Source: Prorocentrum cordatum
Taxonomy: Eukaryota > Sar > Dinophyceae > Prorocentrales > Prorocentraceae
Length of the DNA: 20,095 nucleotides
Direction of reading: 5' to 3'
NCBI GenBank assembly: GCA_963575745.1
Contig: CAUYUJ010004994.1
Coordinates: 45,001 to 65,095, forward strand
Shown: one piece after another, positions 15,196-20,095 of the stretch
Numbering within the stretch: the first letter of the stretch is position 1
Layout of the letters: every line of letters begins with the position of its first letter
Notes under the pieces: generated by a model
What the model saw: only the letters and a program-made list of their open reading frames with translations
Told to the model about the DNA's origin: nothing
The model's database searches: none
Translations under genes and position numbers: made by a program

Positions 15196-15840
15196 TCAGT
15201 GGGTGAGATCAATCCTTTCAGTGCATTGGTGGGCATGAAGGAAAGAAAGTGGCCGCTGCTTGGGCCAATGAAGCAGGGAACGGGGCTGGCGATCTCTGTT
15301 TGGAGCCTCTTGCCGTTGCTTGTGGAATTTGAGGTTGCCCTTTTGGGCCGAATCGAGTTGGTCCTTGCTCAGTTTTGTTGGTTTGCTCACTGTGTGTTCG
15401 CTGAGGTATTCATCCAAAATCTGTTGCTCGGAGTCTTCTTGTGTTATCACTGGCGTCTCCATCGGCGACATCATTTTGGGTTTCTCGCTCGTTTGCACTT
15501 CCTCATCTGGTCCGTGCAGTTCCTGTTCGAGGTCAGGGGAGGCCGCTTTGCTTTGACATGACACCGTCATATTGCCATCCAGCCATCCATCCATCCTCCT
15601 CGTCCCTCCTCCTCCCTCGTCCCCCCTCCTCCCCCCTCCTCCTCGTCCCTCCTCCTCTTTCTGCGCTTGGGGGCCGTCGAAATATTCAGACATCCTCGCG
15701 TCGTGAGAATTACGATGGAAGCAGCTCGGCCGGCGTTGTCGGTTGTCGGTGGGCTTTGCAGCTGTTTGAAACTCATCGGTTTCTGGAGTTTTTCCCCAGG
15801 CCCCGAGGCCGTCAAAAACCCATGCGGGATGAGAGACCAT
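15196..15840 (-). CDS. Charged hypothetical protein
   Basis: The reverse frame is open from about 16029 down to the TGA at 15196-15198, with Met codons at 15840 and 15693. The C-terminal 120 residues are rich in Glu, Gln, Ser, Lys and Pro (for example TQEDSEQQILDEYLSEHTV), typical of a disordered hydrophilic protein and unlike the opposite strand, which reads Leu/Phe/Val-rich. The middle is a Gly/Arg/Glu run from a GGA-type tract (15595-15660). No domain is recognised. The start is uncertain: the 15693 Met (MSEYFDGPQAQK) or a spliced upstream exon are alternatives. Confidence 0.45.
   Translation of the reverse strand: MVSHPAWVFDGLGAWGKTPETDEFQTAAKPTDNRQRRPSCFHRNSHDARMSEYFDGPQAQKEEEGRGGGGRRGDEGGGGTRRMDGWLDGNMTVSCQSKAASPDLEQELHGPDEEVQTSEKPKMMSPMETPVITQEDSEQQILDEYLSEHTVSKPTKLSKDQLDSAQKGNLKFHKQRQEAPNRDRQPRSLLHWPKQRPLSFLHAHQCTERIDLTH
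15572..15660. repeat. CATC/TCC low-complexity tract
   Basis: catccatccatcc followed by TCC/TCG triplets and C-runs, read on the reverse strand as the Gly/Arg/Glu segment of the gene above. Confidence 0.8.
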
Positions 15841-15947
15841 CCTCGGGGAGGGGTTTGGGCCCAGTCCCCTGGGGAGCCACGTTTTGGGGTGGGGAGGGGC
15901 TGGGGCTGGGGCACGAGCAAGACCGAAGCAATAGTTCCTTTTAAGCC

Positions 15948-16075
15948 ACACCAGATTTACGCTCCCGAAGCCAGAACCCCCCAGTACATTGCGCCAAATT
16001 CGCGCTGCCGGGGCCACAACCCCTGGCAGTTACACCAGATTCGCGCTCCCGAACCAGAATCCATTACACATCGCA
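15948..16075. repeat. Three-unit ~42 bp tandem repeat
   Basis: The units begin cacaccagatttacgctccc, gcgccaaattcgcgctgcc and caccagattcgcgctcccga, each followed by a cca(g/c)aa(c/t)cc block. They are diverged but collinear. The bases after it (16076-16480) show no recognised gene. Confidence 0.65.
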
Positions 16076-16489
16076 CCAGCCTGCGCGTCGGATGTATGGG
16101 GGGAATCATGTTGCTCCGTTTTGCGGCAATCATCGGACCGTCACGGGCCCTCCCCGAGGCGCTTCAGAGTCGGCCACCCCGGACCGCATAGGGAAACCGG
16201 TCGTGTCAACACAGACTTAGATGTGCGGCTTGGATACAAGATGTTCTGCATTAGTATTTGCAATTGTTTGGGTCGAAGTGTGGTGATGATGACAAAAATG
16301 AGGAACATAAAGATAATCATAGGTCGGTGTGGGTGGACGCGAGGGTGGGGGTGGAGTTGGAAGGAACAGAACGGGTCCTCCCTCCATCTCCCCCTTCCTC
16401 CCGCGAGCGACTCCGATCCTGCAACCTTGGCCCTTACGCACCAAAGGCGCCATCCCCTTCCTCCTCCCGCTGTTCACTCCTCGCCCCCC

Positions 16490-16580
16490 TCCTCCTCCCT
16501 CCCCCTCCGCTCCTCCCTTCTCCCTCCTCCTCCGCCCTCCCCCCCCCTCCCTCATGAGGAGGGAGGGAGAGGGGGGGAGG
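16490..16580. repeat. Pyrimidine-to-purine palindromic tract centred on CTCATGAG
   Basis: C/T-rich sequence up to 16554 mirrors the G/A-rich sequence from 16555, centred on ctcatgag (16551-16558), with several mismatches and slips. It runs directly into the stronger palindrome at 16581. Confidence 0.7.
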
Positions 16581-16651
16581 AGGAAAGACGGGGGAGGAGG
16601 GAGGAGGGAAGGAGGACCTCCTTCCCTCCTCCCTCCTCCCCCCTCTTTCCT
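16581..16651. repeat. Near-perfect 71 bp palindrome
   Basis: The arms 16581-16615 and 16617-16651 are reverse complements at 34 of 35 positions around a single central A (16616). The left arm is almost all purine (aggaaagacgggggaggagg then gaggagggaaggagg), the right arm almost all pyrimidine. Weaker pairing continues for another 10-20 bp. Such a sequence can extrude a cruciform or form a triplex. Confidence 0.9.
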
Positions 16652-16669
16652 GCTCCCTCTCCCTCCGCG

Positions 16670-16850
16670 AGCGGGAGCCCCCTCCGAGACTCGCGGCAGC
16701 CCTGGCCGCGGCGACCGGCGAGGGGACGGCGGCCGCGGGCGCGGCGGGCGGAGCGGCAGCTCCTCGAGCGGGGACTCCCAGAGGAAGGCGCCCCAGAGGG
16801 AGGGGGGGGTGGACAGAACCCCCAACAGTGACACGTCGATTAGGGAATGG
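16670..16850 (+). other. Arg/Gly/Ser-rich open stretch
   Basis: A forward frame reads RGSPGRGDRRGDGGRGRGGR then SGSSSSGDSQRKAPQ, an RG/RS-like composition, continuing open to about 17123. GC-rich low-complexity DNA makes such frames by chance and the other two frames are also open. It may be an exon of an RNA-binding protein; support is composition only. Confidence 0.2.
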
Positions 16851-17001
16851 TCCGTTTTCGGTTCTCGGGAGGGCGCCGTGGCCGTTGTTTTCCAGGCTTG
16901 CGCCCGCCAGGTTTGGGCCTCAGGTCGTTTTCACGGAACCGCGTTTTGCCAAAGGGGGGTCTGTCCATCCCCGAAGGGGGGGGGGGACTGCGCGAGAAGG
17001 A

Positions 17002-17177
17002 GCTCGGGCGGGTGGCAGCGGGGGGGGGGCCTCAATTGGGGGGCGAAGACAATGGCCCGAAAGGGGTCCGTTTGCAGCCCCTTTCAGGAGCCAGCAGGGG
17101 CGGTCTCGAAGGGCCCCCTCTAGGGCCCTCGTCTTCACCCCCCCTGGAGGCCACCCCCCCATGACCGCCCGCCCGAG
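17002..17177. repeat. G-rich foldback element
   Basis: The left arm (gctcgggcgggtggcagc, G-run, cctcaattggggggcgaaga) matches the reverse of the right arm (cctcgggcgggcggtcatgg, G-run, ggcctcc, then ggtgaagac), with pairing continuing inward through ggccc blocks. It is about 175 bp with no coding capacity. G-runs here and at 17179-17190 and 17281-17289 could also form quadruplexes. Confidence 0.65.
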
Positions 17178-17506
17178 GGGGGGGGGGGGGGAGATCCTCG
17201 AACCTCCGACCGCGAGGCAAGCTCTCCCACCACCAGAGCGGAGCACCCCGCCAGACGAGCAGCCCTGCCGCCCCCACAGAGGGGGGGGGTGCGCTCCAGG
17301 CAGCCCAAGAGCCATTGGGACCAGGGCCAGCATCCATACCCTACCCAGGGGTCCAGCTTGTGTTTCAAGCAGCTAGCGACAGAGACCCCAACGGTCCTCA
17401 TCCTTCTCCTTATCCGTGTCCTCCTCCATCCTCATCCTCCTCGGCCTCCTCCTCCTCCTCGTCCTCCTCCCCACACCTCATCTGCTCCTTGGTAATCAAA
17501 ATATTT
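17178..17506. other. No recognised gene
   Basis: GC-rich sequence with G-runs and a TCC-rich patch at 17401-17475. No domain or RNA gene is recognised. Confidence 0.4.
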
Positions 17507-17510
17507 TAGG

Positions 17511-17788
17511 CGGAGGAGGAGGAGGAGGCGGAGGAGGAGGACGAGGACGACGAGAACGGGCGGGGCCAGGACCAGGATAAGATAGTTCCAGAGCGTCCCG
17601 GAGCGCTCTGGAACGGCCGCGGCGCACGCTGCATCCTCCAGACCCGCCGGATCTCAGAGATTCCCGATGTATCAGTGTGTCCTGGTCCTGGCCTCGTCAT
17701 GTGAGGAGGAGAAGGAGGAGGAGGAGGAGGAGGAGGAGGAGGAGGAGGAGGAGGAGGAAGAGGAGGAGGAGGAGGAGGAGGAGGAGGA
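17511..17788. repeat. GGA microsatellites around a hairpin
   Basis: GGA tracts at 17511-17545 and 17703-17788 flank a perfect 11 bp hairpin: GTTCCAGAGCG (17585-17595) with CGCTCTGGAAC (17604-17614), eight-base loop. A further GAGGA-type patch lies at 17893-17932. Glu-rich or Ser/Pro-rich frames across this region are products of the repeat. Confidence 0.85.
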
Positions 17789-17944
17789 TCAGCATAGCAT
17801 GAGGATAACCGCTGGGCGCGTCCCTGAAGGCTACCACGGGAATATGCAGAGTTCCACACGGCCACGGCACCAAACCCAGAACATGAGCGTTGGAGGAAGA
17901 GGAGGAGGACGAGGACGAGGAGGAAGAGGAGAACCAGTGTAAAC

Positions 17945-18260
17945 ACGAGACGCATCAACGATGTTGCAATGAACCATCTCTCCAAGTTCCCTCTCCATAA
18001 GTCCCTACAATAATGTACTTTCATTGTGTATTTTCATCGCGGGATCCCATATGAAGATAATCGCCCGAGAATCCTCAAGCGTGCCAAAGCACCATTCATG
18101 GGACTTCAGCGCCGCGAAGCAACGTGACTGCTGCGTCCTGATAATCCTCAGTCTTGCCGGAGAGCCCTTTCTGGGACTCCACGAGCGCGAATCAGCGCGA
18201 CTGGAATTTTTCAAGCACTGATCCTGGCGTGCCAGAACACTAATCCTGGAACTTTCAAGA
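17945..18260. other. Short region open on both strands
   Basis: The plus strand has 65 codons from 18024 (ATG-less alternatives exist) and the minus strand about 85 codons ending at 18005 (ending AMKIHNESTLL). Both have coding-like composition and no recognised motif, so strand and status cannot be decided. A repeated aatcctgg/gatcctgg pair lies just before the mobile element at 18265. Confidence 0.2.
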
Positions 18261-18264
18261 TATA

Positions 18265-18440
18265 CAGTCGGGGCCCTGAAGAAGGAACCCTTTTGGTTGG
18301 GGAGGGGCTCCGTGTTCCTTGATTGCTTCACAGTTTGCCTCGGGTTTTCCTGAGGTTTTCCATGGGAAATCGAAGGTTAACTTATGGAAAACAGGGGCCT
18401 CGTTCCTTATTTTGGGTTCCTTGGGTCAAGGCCCCGACTG
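18265..18440. mobile_element. 176 bp TA-flanked miniature element, copy 2
   Basis: Same family, length and orientation as 2419-2594, with CAGTCGGGGCCCTGA at the left, GCCCCGACTG at the right, and TA at 18263-18264 and 18441-18442. The two copies differ by scattered substitutions. Confidence 0.85.
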
Positions 18441-18504
18441 TATACGAATCCTTGAAACCGTTGCCTTCTCGGGGTGGGGGGCTCTCGAGGCCGCGTGTGC
18501 CTGG

Positions 18505-18627
18505 CCGATCGCCGGGCCGCCCAGAACCGCCCGGCCTCGCGATCGGACCGCATCTCCGCATGCCCCTCGGGCTTCTCTCTCTCTCTCTCTCGGGTGCGGG
18601 GGGGGGCTGCTAGAGAGAGGGGCCTGG
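18505..18627. repeat. Hairpin and TC dinucleotide run between two elements
   Basis: CCGATCGCCGGGCCG (18505-18519) pairs with CGGCCTCGCGATCGG (18532-18546) with one bulged position. A TCTC run at about 18571-18590 is followed by a G-run and agagagagg. It separates the TA-flanked element from the family D copy. Confidence 0.6.
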
Positions 18628-18749
18628 CATCGCTCGGACGAGTGCGTTTTTCCTCGGCGAGGACCATCGAGGAGCATCCTTGATCATTTGGCGAAAAAAC
18701 CACGCACGAAACCTAAAAAAACACAGGGAATGGACGTCCGAGCGATGGC
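18626..18749. mobile_element. ~125 bp miniature element (family D), copy 2
   Basis: Core ends GGCATCGCTCGGACG and CGTCCGAGCGATGGC as in 3029-3153, with nearly identical interior. Unlike copy 1, I see no clear target duplication; G-runs flank the right end. It lies in the same orientation and the same order relative to the TA-flanked element as at 2419-3153. Confidence 0.8.
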
Positions 18750-18876
18750 CACGGGGGGGAAGGGGGAATTCTGACCCCCGAACCTCCTTCGGCGTCCTTG
18801 GGCATTGGGCGTAGGCCACCACCCGTAAAACAACGGATGGAATGCACAATCCCGCCAAAGAAAGGAACATAGATAC

Positions 18877-19188
18877 CCCGGCGAGCTCGGCGAGCTCGGA
18901 GATGACGGCGGAGCCGCAGCTTGGAGTTGTTTGGCAGTCTGACCAATTAATCTCCGAGAAGATGAGTCTCTGCCTTGTTTAAGCAAGGGTCGATTGTGTC
19001 CTGCCTCCATGTAACGCGGGCCTTTCGTACACTGTTGCTTGAGATGCTGGGACCTTGCGCCCCCAAACGCTCCGCATTTAGAGCACCAGACCACCTTCCA
19101 ACCCACCACCCGCCATGTATGGGAAAGGTTGGAGGGGCGGGGCGCTTTGGGGGTCCCAGAGCGTGTCATACAAGTAGATGTCTTGAAC
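18877..19188 (-). pseudogene. Retroelement 3' segment with Cys finger-like motif
   Basis: An open reverse frame bounded by an AG|G acceptor-like site at 19189/19188 and a GTATCT donor-like site at 18876, though as part of a retroelement these need not be used. It contains VVWCSKCGAFGGARSQHLKQ followed by QC, i.e. C-x2-C-G-x5-R-x3-L-x3-C, then a basic His/Lys-containing tail. It lies just downstream (minus strand) of the RNase H relic, separated by a stretch with stops. In dinoflagellate non-LTR-like elements a Cys motif of this type follows RNase H; this is from memory and unverified. Confidence 0.45.
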
Positions 19189-19328
19189 CTACCCCTGTCC
19201 CCAGACCCGACGCACACAAACATTTCTACATACCTGTACAAGCTGGTGGCCTAGCGGGTCAGCAACAAGCTCTAAAGCGATTGGTTTGGTCCACGATCGC
19301 CGTTTCGTTAACCTTCTTCCTCACCTGG

Positions 19329-19710
19329 TCATACTGCATTCTGACATAGGTGCAGTTTGGCCAGCCTGTCTGCTTCATGGCTCCCTTGCCAACACCAGAA
19401 GGCCACGTCTGCATTGAAGACCGCCGTCCGACTCAGATGCGCCTTCACCTCGATCAGAGTGATCTTTTCAAGCCTATGTCATCTGCAACGCGAAACCTGA
19501 CATACCATAATTCACTGAAACACTCGATAAACAAACCCTGCTGAGGTCCAGCCTCCCATACATCTAGAACCAGTTTACAGTCAGTGGCAAACCTTGTCTG
19601 ATCTGAGTCGCCCCCGAATAACGGAGAGCGATGAACGGTGCATCCACTCCTCCACACCCTGCCAGTTGCAAGAGGTACGGCAACGGGCCGTAGACAAATC
19701 CATGGACGTT
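19329..19710 (-). pseudogene. Decayed RNase H domain of a retroelement
   Basis: Three consecutive reverse frames each carry one part. 19710-about 19600 has the YGPLPYLLQ and IALRYS landmarks preceding the catalytic loop; about 19598-19463 has RFATDCKLVLDVWEAG, the TD-(S/C)-K block with a catalytic Asp; 19463-19329 has IEVKAHLS and GSHEADRLAK, the conserved His strand and the final catalytic Asp, then a stop. At least two frameshifts separate them, so it is not functional as it stands. The first catalytic Asp region (TDGS) is missing; a hairpin sits where it would be (19749-19788). RNase H degrades the RNA strand of the hybrid during reverse transcription. Confidence 0.65.
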
Positions 19711-19748
19711 GCTCCTTCTCAACTCCCACTGCTGCACATCGAGAAACA

Positions 19749-19788
19749 AGGGAGAACTCGAGAACGTGTTCGTTCTCGAGTTCTCCCT
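19749..19788. repeat. Perfect 18 bp-stem hairpin
   Basis: The arm agggagaactcgagaacg (19749-19766) pairs exactly with 19771-19788 around a TGTT loop. A diverged version of the same unit (cctcgaggacgtgttcaccc, then tcgagg) follows at 19797-19820. Confidence 0.85.
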
Positions 19789-19829
19789 CTTTCTCCCTCG
19801 AGGACGTGTTCACCCTCGAGGAAGCAACG

Positions 19830-20095
19830 ACAAGCGTGTAAGCTTTCCCGCTGAGCCCCGGGCCGCCTGCGCCCAGGCAGCCGCTGCGAGGGGCGGCGGG
19901 CCACGGAGGCGCCGCCTCCCGGCGTGGGGCAGAGGCCATGCTCCTCGTCACGGGCAGGGCCGCGAGCACCCCGCGCGGCCCCGGATGGTCCTCCGCCGCC
20001 TCCTGCCCGCTGCGGACGCGTCCCTCCCGGGCCCGAGCCCTCCTAAAGGACAGCCTGTGGTCAAGCCGGGCAGGTCCCTCCTCCTCCTCCTCCCC
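19830..20095 (+). other. GC-rich right edge, possible partial reading frame
   Basis: An ATG at about 19938 (gaggccATGCTC) begins a frame reading MLLVTGRAASTPRGPGWSS and open to the window edge, where TCC repeats begin. No domain is recognised and the composition is that of GC-rich background. It is cut off by the window, so nothing more can be said. Confidence 0.15.

Noticed and set aside
1-20095. tRNA, rRNA and snRNA genes
   Set aside because: No cloverleaf with A/B boxes or recognisable rRNA core sequence was seen on either strand by reading; a covariance-model scan would settle it.

Overview
The window looks like nuclear DNA of a large, repeat-rich eukaryotic genome, most plausibly a dinoflagellate. 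Reasons: genes are short exon-like islands in a sea of repeats; several candidate splice acceptors have the form AG|G; there are many miniature inverted-repeat elements, very long trinucleotide microsatellites, and a degraded retroelement whose RNase H and Cys motif resemble, as I remember them, dinoflagellate retroelements. This assignment is inference. I see no bacterial operons, tRNA or rRNA genes, or CRISPR arrays.

Layout. 1-3160 is dominated by inverted-repeat elements: a GC-rich foldback, a tandem direct repeat carrying two copies of a ~185 bp element (family A), several hairpins, a 176 bp TA-flanked element and a ~125 bp element with an 11 bp target duplication. It also holds a single propeller-blade coding fragment (1138-1230). 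3331-3778 is a huge TCC tract. 3920-5600 holds more family A copies and two copies of a second foldback family (B). 5317-6053 holds the clearest split gene: one PQQ/WD40-like blade exon, a 191 bp intron that is almost entirely a family B foldback, and a second in-phase exon. 6064-6318 (minus) is a degraded AT-richer coding relic. 7286-7441 encodes a short RS-rich peptide.

7438-10130 is a repeat complex: an ATC/AGC microsatellite, a ~200 bp sequence duplicated at 7943 and 9830, and between those copies a degenerate 15 bp minisatellite of about 1 kb that reads as pentapeptides. 10378-10564 is another family A copy. 11976-12189 is an exon candidate with a Cys motif and a clean GTAGGT donor. 13969-14983 holds an unrecognised two-part gene with a reading frame of about 290 codons. 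15196-15840 (minus) is a charged hypothetical protein. 16480-17180 contains an almost perfect 71 bp purine/pyrimidine palindrome and a G-rich foldback. 18265-18749 repeats the same pair of mobile elements seen at 2419-3153. 18877-19710 (minus) is the 3' part of a decayed retroelement: RNase H in three frames followed by a Cys finger-like segment sharing its spacing with 11976-12189.

The genes do not form one pathway. The unifying theme is invasion of gene-bearing DNA by non-autonomous inverted-repeat elements, with one case (5425-5615) where such an element appears to have become, or to fill, a spliceosomal intron.
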